Assembly (NCBI RefSeq): GCF_016583785.1
Contig: NZ_NRRU01000040.1
Coordinates: 1-45,248 of the forward strand
Direction of reading: 5' to 3'
From: Rubrivivax gelatinosus
GTDB taxonomy: Bacteria; Pseudomonadota; Gammaproteobacteria; Burkholderiales; Burkholderiaceae_C
DNA: 45,248 nt
Part shown: positions 1-8,904 of the stretch, piece by piece
Layout: each line of letters begins with the position of its first letter
Position numbering within the stretch: the stretch's first letter is position 1
The notes under the pieces: generated by a model
What the model was told of the DNA's origin: nothing
The model's input: the letters and a program-made list of their open reading frames with translations, nothing else
The model's database searches: none
Program-made: the position numbers and the translations under genes

Positions 1-579
1 CCCCATCGCCCGCACCCGCGCCTGAGACCTCCCCGTCTCCGACACCCGCTTGCCCACCGCACTCAGCGTCGTCGTGATCAGCTCCGCCGCCAGCGCGCGC
101 CGCGCTTCAGGAGCCTGCGGCATCACCTCGTCGACAAACGCCCGCAGCGCACGTTCGCCGGCCGCGCGTGTGTCCAGCGCCTCGGGCGCATCCCGGTACA
201 GCGGCGCCGCATCGTCCAGCGCCCCGCGGATCGCCGCTTCCTCGCATTCGGACTTCAGGAAGGCGTGCACCAGCCGCCGCAGGCGCTCGCGCGGCGGGCG
301 GCGGCGGTCTTCCAGCAGTCGCGCCAGCATCTCGCTGGTGCTGCGCCACTCGTCGCTCTGCAGCCGGAACAGGATCGCCGCCTTGTTCGGGAAGTACTGG
401 TAGATCGAGCCGACGCTGACGCCGGCACGTTCGGCCACGCGTGTGGTCGTGAAGCGGCGCGCGCCTTCCCGGGTCAGAACCTGAACCGCCGCCTGCAGGA
501 TGGCGCTCACCAGGTCGTTGGAACGGGCTTGTTTGGGCCGTCGGCGCGAGGTGATGGGCGGTTGGCGTGGCTCGGTCAT
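1..579 (-). CDS. TetR-family transcriptional regulator (C-terminus cut by window edge)
   Basis: A one-component repressor. The frame starts at ATG 577-579 and stays open to base 1, giving 193 codons without a stop, so only the last few residues are likely missing (the family is usually about 200 residues). The N-terminal helix-turn-helix is clear at residues about 45-70, with AERAGVSVGSIYQYFPNK typical of TetR recognition helices. The C-terminal ligand domain is helical and gives no clue to the ligand. It is divergent from the O-methyltransferase gene, 80 bp away, and probably controls it and itself through the inverted repeats between them. The family is certain; effector and targets are inference. 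Confidence 0.9.
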   Translation of the reverse strand, partial: MTEPRQPPITSRRRPKQARSNDLVSAILQAAVQVLTREGARRFTTTRVAERAGVSVGSIYQYFPNKAAILFRLQSDEWRSTSEMLARLLEDRRRPPRERLRRLVHAFLKSECEEAAIRGALDDAAPLYRDAPEALDTRAAGERALRAFVDEVMPQAPEARRALAAELITTTLSAVGKRVSETGRSQARVRAMG

Positions 580-608
580 GTTCGGCTCCCGGAACGCGAA
601 TGGCGAAT

Positions 609-640
609 GTGAAGAGTGCTTCATATTATTCACGGCACTC
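609..640. promoter_or_regulatory. Candidate TetR operator between divergent genes
   Basis: The short divergent spacer is AT-richer than its surroundings and holds overlapping inverted repeats: GAGTGC (614-619) with GCACTC (635-640), GTGAA (609-613) with TTCAC (629-633), and GAAG/CTTC (611-614, 619-622). TetR proteins commonly bind such dyads near their own start, so this is the natural operator. The choice of half-sites is uncertain. Confidence 0.35.
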
Positions 641-659
641 CCCTCTTGAAAGACCGTGC

Positions 660-1325
660 ATGAACACCCTGGACACCGCGCCGCTGGCGCCCCTGCTGGA
701 CCGCCTCTTCGCCGAAGCCGACGCCGCGCTGCCGGCGTTGCACGCGCTGCTGGCCGGCCTCTCGCCCGACGAACAGGCCGCCGCCGTGCGCAGCCGCAGC
801 GGCTACCGCGAGCTCTACGCCCGCCTGAAGGACCAGCCGCTGCCCGTCTCGCGCGAGACCGGCCGGCTGCTGTACCTGCTGGCACGTGCCACCGGCGCGC
901 GCACGGTGGTCGAGTTCGGCACCTCGTTCGGCCTGTCGACGCTGCACCTGGCCGCGGCGCTGCGCGACAACGGCGGCGGCCGGCTGATCGGCAGCGAGTT
1001 CGAGCCCGGCAAGGTGGCCCGCGCCCGGGACAACCTCTCCGCCGCCGGCCTGGCCGACGGCGTGGAGATCCGCGAAGGCGACGCGCTGCAGACGCTGGCC
1101 GCCGGCCTGCCGCCGGTGGTCGACCTGCTGCTGCTGGACGGCGCCAAGGCGCTGTACCCCGAGGTGCTGGCGCTGGTGCTGCCGCAGCTGCGCCCGGGCG
1201 CGCTGGTCGTCGCCGACAACGCCGACGACTGTCCCGACTACCTGGCCTTGGTGCGCGCGCCGGGCTCGGGCTGGCTGTCGCTGCCCTTCGGTGCCGACGT
1301 CGAGCTGTCGCTGCGGCTGGGCTGA
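660..1325 (+). CDS. SAM-dependent class I O-methyltransferase
   Basis: A 221-residue Rossmann-fold methyltransferase of the O-methyltransferase/Methyltransf_24 type. Motif I is VVEFGTSFGLS (residues 83-93), the acidic residue after strand 2 is E113, and strand 4 carries DLLLLDGAK (155-163), all as expected for SAM binding. The N-terminal helical region (1-70) is typical of small-molecule O-methyltransferases. ATG 660 is chosen because it follows a GAAAG-like ribosome site and gives a usual family length. The gene is divergent from the TetR gene and followed by a 305-bp gap, so it looks monocistronic. A TetR-controlled methyltransferase suggests detoxification or modification of a phenolic or thiol compound; the substrate cannot be told. 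Confidence 0.85.
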   Translation: MNTLDTAPLAPLLDRLFAEADAALPALHALLAGLSPDEQAAAVRSRSGYRELYARLKDQPLPVSRETGRLLYLLARATGARTVVEFGTSFGLSTLHLAAALRDNGGGRLIGSEFEPGKVARARDNLSAAGLADGVEIREGDALQTLAAGLPPVVDLLLLDGAKALYPEVLALVLPQLRPGALVVADNADDCPDYLALVRAPGSGWLSLPFGADVELSLRLG

Positions 1326-1630
1326 CGGCGCCTGGCGCCCGCTGCAGGCCTGGAGCTGCCAGGTCCTGCTCGTGCACGGGCGCGCCTGCGTCGCGCGACG
1401 AGGAAGGTTTCGTGCGCGGCCTCGCCGGCCGTCTCACGCGCTGCCGCTGGCCGCCGCCCCGCGTCCCGGGACGCGGGCCGAGGCGCAGCGGCACTACTGG
1501 GCACAAGGCGGAGCCGCGAGCGTTCCGTCTTCAAGTCCATCCGGCTACGGCCGATGAACGGGGCAAGGCATGGCGCCCGGCCGGAATACTCCCGCCGGGC
1601 TGCTGCTGCCCCCACCCGGCGGGACCTTCG
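1326..1630. other. Intergenic region upstream of the chemosensory cluster
   Basis: No convincing gene is seen here. The stretch separates the methyltransferase from the first che-cluster kinase and carries a sigma-28-like promoter near its right end (1531-1557). The start codon at 1631 follows a GGCGGGACC stretch that is only a weak ribosome site. Confidence 0.6.
1531..1557 (+). promoter_or_regulatory. Candidate sigma-28 (FliA) promoter for the six-PAS kinase
   Basis: TCAAGTCC (1531-1538), an 11-base spacer, then GCCGATGA (1550-1557). Against the enterobacterial FliA consensus TAAAGTTT-N11-GCCGATAA this is 5/8 and 7/8 with exact spacing. It lies 74 bases before the kinase start, and a FliA promoter suits a chemosensory cluster. 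The match was made by eye. Confidence 0.6.
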
Positions 1631-4600
1631 ATGAGCCTACTTCCTGCCGTGCTGGGCCTGCTGGTGCTCGTGGCCTTGGCCGGGGCACTGCTTGCGCTGG
1701 CGGCCAGCCGCGCAGCCGGGCGCACGCTCGCTCGCGAGCGCGAGCGGCTGCTCAAGATCATCGAGGGCACCGACGTCGGCACCTGGGAGTGGAACCTCGA
1801 GACCGGCGCCATCGTCGTCGACGAACGTTGCGCGCAGATCGTCGGCTACACGCTCGAGGAGCTGGGCCCGACCTCGCTGGCCAGCCTGCGCCGCATGACG
1901 CACCGCCGCGACCTGGCCCGGTCGGCCGCGCTGATGCGCCGCCATGCCGCGGCCGAGCTTCCCGGCTACGAGTGCGAACTGCGGGTGCGCCACAAAGACG
2001 GGCGCTGGGCCTGGGTGCTGTCGCGCGGCAAGATCTTCAGCCGTGCCGCCGACGGCCAGCCCCGGCTCATGGCGGGCACGCACATGGACATCAGCGAGCG
2101 CAAGCGCGCCGAGACGCTGCTGCGCGAGTCCGAGGCCCTCAACCTGTCGATCCTCAACTCGGTCAGCGCCGAGATCGCGGTGCTCGACCGCGACGGCGTG
2201 ATCATCGCCGTCAACGAGCCCTGGCTGCGCTTCGCCCGCGAGAACAGCCCGCCCGATGGCCGGGCGGCGGCCGGCACCGGTGTCGGTGCGAACTACCTCG
2301 GCATCTGCCAGCCGCAGGGCCAAACCACCGACGGTGCGGATGACGCGCACGCCGCGCGTGCCGGCATCGCCGCCGTGCTCGAGGGCCGGCTGCCGCGCTT
2401 CTGCATGGAGTATCCCTGCCACTCGCCGCGCGAGCAGCGCTGGTTCAGCGTCACCGTCACGCCGCTGGGCAGCGACGGCCGCGGCGCGGTGGTGTCGCAC
2501 GCCAACATCAGCGAGCGCCGCCGCGCCGAACTCGATCTGCAGGCGCAGAACATCAAGCTGGACATGAACCGCCAGGTGCTCAACGCGGTGTCGGAGGCCA
2601 TCCTGGTCAAGGGCGCCGACTCGAAGATCATCTGGGCCAACCGGGCGTTCCTCGACTACTACGGCATGGACTTCGCGCAACTGCAGGGCCTGGTCGACGC
2701 TCCCTTCGTCGAGCCCGACCTGACGCAGCAGTACCTGCGCGACGACGCCCAGGTGTTCAGCTCGGGCCAGGCACTGGACGTCGCCGACGAACAGGTGACA
2801 CGTTTCGACGGCGTGGTGCAGCAATGGCACACCGTCAAGTCGCCGATCTTCGACAGCCAGGGGCAGGTCGTGGCCACGGTCGGCGTCTCGCGCGACATCA
2901 GCGCGCGGCTTCAGGCGGCAGACGAACTGCGCGCCAGCCAGGCCTTGCTCGACGCCACCGGCCGCATCGCGGGCGTCGGCGGCTGGACGCTGGACATCGC
3001 CACGCAGACGGTACGGTGGACCGACCAGACCTGCCGCATCCACGACGTCGAGCCCGGCTACCGCCCGAGCCTGGAGGACGGCATCCGCTTCTACGCGCCC
3101 GAGGTGCAGCCGGTGGTCGAACGCGCGGTGCGCGCCAGCATCGCCAGTGGCGCGGGCTTCGATCTCGAACTGCCGCTGACCACCGCCACCGGCCGCTCCA
3201 TCTGGGTGCGCGCTGTCGCCGAGCCGGAACTCGTCGACGGCCGCACCGTGCGCCTGATCGGCGCCTTCAAGGACATCAGCGCGCGCCGTGCGCTGGAAGA
3301 CGAACTGCGCCGCCAGAGCGAACTGCTGGGCAGCGTGCTCGAGCACCTGCCCTGCGGGCTGAGCGCCTACGACCGCGACCTGAAGCTCCTGGCCAGCAAC
3401 GGCGAGCACCAGCGCCTGCTCGATCTGCCGGCTGCCTTGTGCCAGCGGCCCGGCATCGGCCTGGAGGAGGTGCTGCGCTTCAGCGCGGCTCAAGGCGAGT
3501 ACGGCGACACGGGTGCCGAGGCCACGGTGCAGTCCATCCTGGACAAAGCTCGCGGGTGCACGGCGGTGTATCTCTCGGAGCGCATCCGTCCCAACGGCAT
3601 GACGGTGGAGCGATCGGTCGCGCCGCTGCCCGGTGGCGGCATCGTGGTGACCCACAGCGACATCACGGCGCGCAAGCTGGCCGAGCGTGCCTTGCAGACG
3701 CAGACCGAGCGTCTGCGCCTGGCCGCCGACAGCGCCGGCATCGGCGTCTGGGAGTACGACCCGGTCCGCGGCACGGTCGACTGGGACGACATCTGCTACC
3801 GCATCTACGGCATCCGTCGCGATGCGAGCGTCACAGCGCTGGATCTCTGGACCAGCCACCTGCATCCGCAGGACGCCGAGCGTGTGCTGGCCGACTTGCA
3901 GGCAGCGATGGCCGGCCAGGGCAGCTTCAAGCCCGAGTTCCGCATCTTCCGCGCCGATGGCGAGCTGCGGCATATCCAGGCCGCCGCCCACGTCGTGCGC
4001 GACGCCGCCGGGCTGCCGGTCCGGATGACGGGCGTGAACATCGATGTCACGCCGCAGCGGCTCGCTGAACAGGCGCTGCGCGACGCGATGCAGGCGGCCG
4101 AGGCGGCCAACGTCGCCAAGAGCCAGTTCCTGGCCAACATCAGCCACGAGATCCGCACGCCGATGAACGCCATCCTGGGCATGCTCACACTGCTGCAGCA
4201 GACGGCGCTGACGGCGCACCAGGCCGGCTACGCCGACCGGACCGAACGCGCCGCGCGTTCGCTGCTGCGGCTGCTCAACGAGATCCTCGACTTCTCCAAG
4301 TCGGAGGCCGGCAAGATGGTGCTGGACCCGCAGCCCTTCAGGCTGGACGAACTGCTTCAGGACGTCGGCTCGCTGATGTCGGCGAGCCTGGGCGTCAAGC
4401 CGGTGACGCTGCGGCTGGACATCGACCCCACGATCCCGCAGCGGCTGGTCGGCGACGCGTTCCGCCTGAAGCAGGTGCTGATGAACCTGCTGAGCAATGC
4501 CATCAAGTTCACCGCCGTCGGCGAAGTCGTGCTGTCGATGCAGGCCGCGCGGCGCGACGAAGCCGAGGTGAGGCTGCAGGTGGCCGTGCGCGACTCCGGC

Positions 4601-5941
4601 ATCGGCATCGCGGCCGAGAACCACGAACGTGTGTTCATCGGCTTCAGCCAGGCGGATGCCTCGATCACGCGGCGTTTCGGTGGCACCGGCCTGGGGCTGG
4701 CCATCAGCCAGCAGCTGGTGCTGCTGATGGGCGGCCGGCTCGGGCTGGACAGCGCGCTGGATCAGGGCAGCCGCTTTCACTTCGAGCTGACGCTCGCTGT
4801 GGCCGACGGCGCCGCGCCGCTGCTGCCGGTGCCGCTGGGGTGGCCGCGCCGGGTCAGCGCCCGGCGGCGCCTTGCGGGCCTGCGCCTGCTGCTGGTGGAA
4901 GACAACGCCGACAACCAGCAGGTCGCGCGCGAGTTGCTGGAGGCCGAGGGTGCGGAGGTCTGCCTGGCCGGTGACGGGCAGCAGGCGCTGGCGGCCGTGG
5001 CCCAGGCGCAGCCGCCGTTCGACCTGGTGCTGATGGACCTGCAGATGCCGGTGATGGACGGCTTCACCGCGACGCGGCTGATCCGCCGGGAGCGCGGGCC
5101 GCAGGTCCTGCCCATCGTGGCGATGACGGCGAACGTGATGGCCGTGGACCGTCAGGCCTGCCTCGCCGCCGGCATGAACGACCATGTCGGCAAGCCTTTC
5201 GATCTGGACCATCTGGTGCACGTCCTCTGCCGCCATGCCGGGAAGGCGCCGGCCGGGCCCGCAGCGCCGCCGCCGCTGCCTGCCGCCTTGCCGGCGGCGC
5301 TGCCGATGGTGGTGCTGGACGCGGCCGTGGCGGCGGGCATCGTCATCGGGCCTGCGCTGCAGCGCCTGGGCGCGCGCGTCGACATCTACCAGCGCATGCT
5401 GCGCGCCTTCGTCCGCGACCTGGCCTCGATGCCGGGGCGGCTGCGCGGCCACCTCGAGCAGGCCGAACTGCCGGCTGCCGTGCGCCTGCTGCACGACCTG
5501 AAGGGCCAGGCGGCGACGCTCGGTGCCGTCGACCTGGCCGACGAGGCGGCGCGGAGCGAGAAGCGCCTGGCGGCGCTGTGCGGGCCATCGGTCCCGGCCG
5601 ATGGCGCGGCAGCCGCGCTCGCCGACGCCTGCCGCGCCATCGACGCGGCGTGCCCAGCGCTGCAGGCCTTGCTGCAGCGGCTGCAGGCCCTGCCGCAGCG
5701 CCCAGCGGACGCCGCGCCGACGGCGGGTGACGCCGCGGCCTACGCGCAGGACCTGCTCAGCCTGTGCACGCAGCTCGGCCAAGGCGACATGGCCGCGACC
5801 GACAGCGTCGACGCGCTGCAGCGACGCCACGGCGGCACCCAAGACGGGGGCCTGCAGCCCTTGGCCGACGCCGTCGGCGCGCTGGACTTCGAGCACGCGC
5901 TGCAGCTGTGCCGGCAACTGCTGGAAGCAGCGCAGGCCTGA
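1631..5941 (+). CDS. Membrane hybrid histidine kinase with six PAS domains, receiver and HPt
   Basis: A 1436-residue multi-step phosphorelay kinase. Order: one N-terminal membrane helix (about 4-27), six PAS domains (about 40-155, 170-300, 313-425, 435-555, 563-685, 692-808, several ending in the PAC-like DISxR signature), HisKA with phospho-His H839 in SHEIRTPMN, HATPase with FGGTGLGLAIS, receiver with phospho-Asp D1136 (LMDLQMPVMDG), and a C-terminal HPt with H1288 in HDLKG. All relay residues are present, so phosphate can pass H-D-H to a separate receiver. The start at 1631 begins directly with the membrane helix. No periplasmic domain is visible, so sensing is probably cytosolic through PAS. 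It heads the che cluster behind a sigma-28-like promoter; the natural acceptor is the lone receiver downstream. The signal is unknown. Confidence 0.93.
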   Translation: MSLLPAVLGLLVLVALAGALLALAASRAAGRTLARERERLLKIIEGTDVGTWEWNLETGAIVVDERCAQIVGYTLEELGPTSLASLRRMTHRRDLARSAALMRRHAAAELPGYECELRVRHKDGRWAWVLSRGKIFSRAADGQPRLMAGTHMDISERKRAETLLRESEALNLSILNSVSAEIAVLDRDGVIIAVNEPWLRFARENSPPDGRAAAGTGVGANYLGICQPQGQTTDGADDAHAARAGIAAVLEGRLPRFCMEYPCHSPREQRWFSVTVTPLGSDGRGAVVSHANISERRRAELDLQAQNIKLDMNRQVLNAVSEAILVKGADSKIIWANRAFLDYYGMDFAQLQGLVDAPFVEPDLTQQYLRDDAQVFSSGQALDVADEQVTRFDGVVQQWHTVKSPIFDSQGQVVATVGVSRDISARLQAADELRASQALLDATGRIAGVGGWTLDIATQTVRWTDQTCRIHDVEPGYRPSLEDGIRFYAPEVQPVVERAVRASIASGAGFDLELPLTTATGRSIWVRAVAEPELVDGRTVRLIGAFKDISARRALEDELRRQSELLGSVLEHLPCGLSAYDRDLKLLASNGEHQRLLDLPAALCQRPGIGLEEVLRFSAAQGEYGDTGAEATVQSILDKARGCTAVYLSERIRPNGMTVERSVAPLPGGGIVVTHSDITARKLAERALQTQTERLRLAADSAGIGVWEYDPVRGTVDWDDICYRIYGIRRDASVTALDLWTSHLHPQDAERVLADLQAAMAGQGSFKPEFRIFRADGELRHIQAAAHVVRDAAGLPVRMTGVNIDVTPQRLAEQALRDAMQAAEAANVAKSQFLANISHEIRTPMNAILGMLTLLQQTALTAHQAGYADRTERAARSLLRLLNEILDFSKSEAGKMVLDPQPFRLDELLQDVGSLMSASLGVKPVTLRLDIDPTIPQRLVGDAFRLKQVLMNLLSNAIKFTAVGEVVLSMQAARRDEAEVRLQVAVRDSGIGIAAENHERVFIGFSQADASITRRFGGTGLGLAISQQLVLLMGGRLGLDSALDQGSRFHFELTLAVADGAAPLLPVPLGWPRRVSARRRLAGLRLLLVEDNADNQQVARELLEAEGAEVCLAGDGQQALAAVAQAQPPFDLVLMDLQMPVMDGFTATRLIRRERGPQVLPIVAMTANVMAVDRQACLAAGMNDHVGKPFDLDHLVHVLCRHAGKAPAGPAAPPPLPAALPAALPMVVLDAAVAAGIVIGPALQRLGARVDIYQRMLRAFVRDLASMPGRLRGHLEQAELPAAVRLLHDLKGQAATLGAVDLADEAARSEKRLAALCGPSVPADGAAAALADACRAIDAACPALQALLQRLQALPQRPADAAPTAGDAAAYAQDLLSLCTQLGQGDMAATDSVDALQRRHGGTQDGGLQPLADAVGALDFEHALQLCRQLLEAAQA

Positions 5942-6000
5942 AGCGTGCGCCGCCGCGGCGGCCGCCCGTTCCCGCTCGGTCGAGCCGGCCTGGCGCAGCC

Positions 6001-6039
6001 GTATTTGGAAACATCCAAATACTTTAAAACATCTAAAGT
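6001..6039. repeat. Two tandem palindromes sharing an AAACATC core
   Basis: An AT-rich island in GC-rich DNA. GTATTTGG (6001-6008), loop AAACAT, CCAAATAC (6015-6022) is a perfect 8-bp inverted repeat. Directly after it ACTTTA (6021-6026), AAACATC, TAAAGT (6034-6039) is a perfect 6-bp one. The core AAACATC recurs exactly 18 bp apart (6009-6015 and 6027-6033). The second arm overlaps the -35-like element of the sigma-28 candidate. This is either a two-site operator or, if transcribed, two stem-loops with the same loop. Confidence 0.7.
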
Positions 6040-6060
6040 GATTCCAGGCGAGGTCGAAAA
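6034..6060 (+). promoter_or_regulatory. Candidate sigma-28 (FliA) promoter for the receiver operon
   Basis: TAAAGTGA (6034-6041), 11 bases, then GTCGAAAA (6053-6060): 6/8 and 6/8 against TAAAGTTT-N11-GCCGATAA with exact spacing. It lies 40 bases before the receiver start and overlaps the tandem palindromes, which would let a regulator bound there block or help the polymerase. Made by eye. Confidence 0.6.
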
Positions 6061-6100
6061 CTAAGCATCGGCTTTGCCTTCAAGAATCAGGTCTGGCGCC

Positions 6101-6553
6101 ATGCCCCATAGCAAGATGCAGTTGCCCGGCGGTTGCGGAGCCCTCGCCACCCCGGTGGCCAGGCGGCCCGTGTCGGCGATGCGCGCCCTGCTGGTGGACG
6201 ACGACAAGTTCATGTTGACGGTGCTGGCCGACCTGCTGGGAGACCTGGGCGTGCACGGCGTCACGACGGCCACCAGCGGTGCCGAGGCGACCATCGCCTT
6301 CGACCGCCTGCTGCCGCCGCCCGACGTGATCCTGTGCGACCTGAAGATGCCCGGTGGCGACGGCTTCCAGTTCATGGAGGTCCTGGCTTCGCGCAAGTAC
6401 GCCGGCGGCGTGGTGCTGGTCTCGGGCATGGAGGCCCGGGTGATGAACTCGGCTTCGCTGATGGCGCGTTTTCACCGCCTGAATGTGCTGGCCTTGCTGA
6501 ACAAGCCCGTCAGTGCGCCGGCCCTGGCTGCCGCGCTGGCGCAGCTGCTCTGA
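6101..6553 (+). CDS. Stand-alone receiver-domain response regulator (CheY-like)
   Basis: A 150-residue single receiver domain with no output domain. The acidic cluster is LLVDDD (30-35), the phospho-acceptor is D80 in LCDLKMPGGDG, and the conserved lysine is K135 in LLNKPV. It lies between two HPt-ending hybrid kinases, making it a likely phosphate acceptor or sink for them. ATG 6101 follows a weak AGG. An in-frame ATG at 6179 would give a 124-residue protein, the usual CheY length, and residues 1-26 look unstructured, so the true start may be there. Which target it binds (motor, CheA array or another) cannot be told. Confidence 0.88.
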   Translation: MPHSKMQLPGGCGALATPVARRPVSAMRALLVDDDKFMLTVLADLLGDLGVHGVTTATSGAEATIAFDRLLPPPDVILCDLKMPGGDGFQFMEVLASRKYAGGVVLVSGMEARVMNSASLMARFHRLNVLALLNKPVSAPALAAALAQLL

Positions 6554-6570
6554 GTTCCGGCCACGCCGTC

Positions 6571-8904
6571 ATGTCGACCTCTCCCGTGCGCGCCGCAGGG
6601 CCGCGCCGTCCCACCCTGCTCGTCGTCGACGATCAGATGCTGAACATCCAGGTGCTGCACCAGGTGTTCGGCGCCGATCACCAGGTGCTGATGGCCACCG
6701 GCGGTGCGCAAGCCGTGCAGATGTGCCGCGCCCACCTGCCCGACCTGGTGCTGCTGGATGTGGTGATGCCCGGGATGGGCGGCCACGAGGTCTGCCGTCG
6801 GCTCAAGGCCGACCCGCTGACGCGCGACATTCCGGTCGTCTTCGTCACCGCCCAGGACGACCCGGACATGGAGACCCGCGGGCTCGAACTGGGCGCCGTG
6901 GACTTCATCGTCAAGCCGATCAGCCCGGCCGTGGTGCGGGCGCGCGTCAAGACCCATCTGGGCTTTTCACGCACCAGCGCGCTGCTGGCGGCGACGCTGG
7001 AGTCCGCTGCCGCGGGCATCCTGGTGACGGACTTCAACGGCCGGGTCAGCCTCTTCAACGCGCCCTTTCTGGCGATGTGGAGCCTGACCGCGGAGACGAT
7101 GGCCGCGTGCCGCGACGAGACGACGGTGTTCGACCTGTTGCAGGCGCGTGTGCTGCACCCCGAAACCCACCGCCTCGAACTCGACGCGGCGCTGGCGCGC
7201 GGCGAAGCCCCTGACCGCTTCGACGCCATCGAGCTGCCCGACGACCGCCACCTCGAGCGCCAGATCCGCCCCTTCCGCATCAACGGCCGCCAGGCCGGCC
7301 ACGTCATCAGCTTTCGCGACGTCACCGAACACTGGCGTGCCGCCACGCAGCTGCGTGCGCTCAACGACACGCTCGAGGCGCGCATCGTGCACCGCACCAG
7401 CGAGCTGCAGGCCGCCGTGCAAAGCGCCGACACCGCCAACCGTGCCAAGAGCGCCTTCCTGTCGAACATGAGCCATGAGATCCGCACGCCGCTCAGCGGC
7501 GTGATCGGCATGGTCCACCTGGCGCTCAAGGCCGACCCCAACGAGCGCCAGCGCGAATGCCTGGAGCAGATCCAGTTCGCCGGCCAGCATCTGCTGGGCA
7601 TCGTCAACGACATCCTCGACTTCTCCAAGATCGAAGCGGGCAAGCTGCAACTGGAAGAGACCGACTTCGTGCTCGCCGAGCTGCTGGCCGCCTTGGCCGG
7701 CCAGACGACTCCGGCCGCGCTGGACAAGGGCCTGAGCCTGGTCTTCCAGTGCGACGACGGTCTGGCCGAACGCTATCGCGGCGACGCCCTGCGCATCCAC
7801 CAGGTGCTGCTGAACTTCGTCGGCAACGCCGTCAAGTTCAGCTGCCGGGGCGAGGTCCGGGTGCGAGCCATGGCGCCAGACGGTGCGGCGCCTGGCTGCG
7901 GCCTGCGCTTCGAGGTCAGCGACCAGGGACCCGGCCTGACGGCGGCCGACGCCGCCGGCCTGTTCCAGTCTTTCCACCAGGCCGATGCGTCGACGACGCG
8001 CCGCCATGGCGGCACCGGGCTGGGGCTCGCGATCTGCCGCCAGCTGGCCACGCTGATGGGTGGCGAAGTCGGCGTGCACAGCCAGCCCGGCGTCGGCAGC
8101 ACCTTCTGGTTCAGCGTGCCGGTGTCCGTGGCCACCCAGGGCGTCGCCGTCGAACCCGCGGCGCCGGACCTGGCCGTGATCCGCGGCGCGCGTGTCCTCG
8201 TCGTCGACGACAACCTGCTCAACCAGCGTGTCGCTATGGACCTGCTTCAGGACCTCGGCGCCCAGGTCGACCTGGCCTCGAACGGCCAGCAAGCCGTCGA
8301 ATGGCTGCAGCGGCAGGCCTTCGACTGCGTGCTGATGGACCTGCAGATGCCGGTGCTCGACGGCCTGCAGGCCACGCGGCTGATCAAGGCCATGCCCGCG
8401 GCCGCGGCCATCCCCGTGATCGCCGTGACGGCCAACGCCAGCGAGCACGACCGCCTGCGCTGCCTCGACGCCGGCATGGTCGACTTCATCGGCAAGCCCT
8501 TCAATCCTGCACACCTGTACGCCACGGTCGCCCGCTGGCTGGGCCAGGCGCGGCCCGTGGAGCCCGAGGCGCCGTCCTTCGACCTGGCGGTTCTGGCGCA
8601 CAACGTGGCCGGCAACCCGCAGCGCATGCGCCGCTATGCCTCGATGTTCCAGGAGTCCATTGCGCAGACGCTGGCCGAGTTGCACGCCGCGCTGGAGCAG
8701 GGCGACCTGTGCGCGCTGGCCGATCTGGGGCATCGCCTGAAGGCTTCGGCGCGCATGGTGGGTGCGCTCGGCTTTGCCGATCGGTGCCAGGCGCTGGAGG
8801 ACCTGCGCGAGCAGGGCTCGCTGCAGCAGGCCAGCACGATCGTCCAGGCGATGCCGGCGCTGCTGGAGCAGGCGTCGGCCCGCCTCGACGAGGAGTTCGC
8901 ATGA
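6571..8904 (+). CDS. Soluble hybrid histidine kinase: REC-PAS-HisKA-HATPase-REC-HPt
   Basis: A 777-residue cytosolic kinase. The N-terminal receiver (about 14-125) has D63 in LLDVVMPGMGG, followed by PAS (about 145-255) and a coiled-coil stretch. HisKA has H302 in SHEIRTPLS, HATPase has HGGTGLGLAIC, the second receiver has D590 in LMDLQMPVLDG, and the C-terminal HPt has H721 in GHRLKAS. The N-terminal receiver means the kinase is itself controlled by phosphorylation, perhaps from the six-PAS kinase or CheA. No membrane segment is visible. The next gene overlaps its stop by ATGA, so the two are translationally coupled. The two HPt domains, two internal receivers and two lone receivers in this cluster allow a branched relay. 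Confidence 0.93.
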   Translation: MSTSPVRAAGPRRPTLLVVDDQMLNIQVLHQVFGADHQVLMATGGAQAVQMCRAHLPDLVLLDVVMPGMGGHEVCRRLKADPLTRDIPVVFVTAQDDPDMETRGLELGAVDFIVKPISPAVVRARVKTHLGFSRTSALLAATLESAAAGILVTDFNGRVSLFNAPFLAMWSLTAETMAACRDETTVFDLLQARVLHPETHRLELDAALARGEAPDRFDAIELPDDRHLERQIRPFRINGRQAGHVISFRDVTEHWRAATQLRALNDTLEARIVHRTSELQAAVQSADTANRAKSAFLSNMSHEIRTPLSGVIGMVHLALKADPNERQRECLEQIQFAGQHLLGIVNDILDFSKIEAGKLQLEETDFVLAELLAALAGQTTPAALDKGLSLVFQCDDGLAERYRGDALRIHQVLLNFVGNAVKFSCRGEVRVRAMAPDGAAPGCGLRFEVSDQGPGLTAADAAGLFQSFHQADASTTRRHGGTGLGLAICRQLATLMGGEVGVHSQPGVGSTFWFSVPVSVATQGVAVEPAAPDLAVIRGARVLVVDDNLLNQRVAMDLLQDLGAQVDLASNGQQAVEWLQRQAFDCVLMDLQMPVLDGLQATRLIKAMPAAAAIPVIAVTANASEHDRLRCLDAGMVDFIGKPFNPAHLYATVARWLGQARPVEPEAPSFDLAVLAHNVAGNPQRMRRYASMFQESIAQTLAELHAALEQGDLCALADLGHRLKASARMVGALGFADRCQALEDLREQGSLQQASTIVQAMPALLEQASARLDEEFA

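Noticed and set aside
1637..5917. Very long open frame on the minus strand antisense to the six-PAS kinase
   Set aside because: It has no recognisable domain and the His/Gln/Arg-rich composition expected of an antisense frame in GC-rich DNA; the plus strand carries clear domains.
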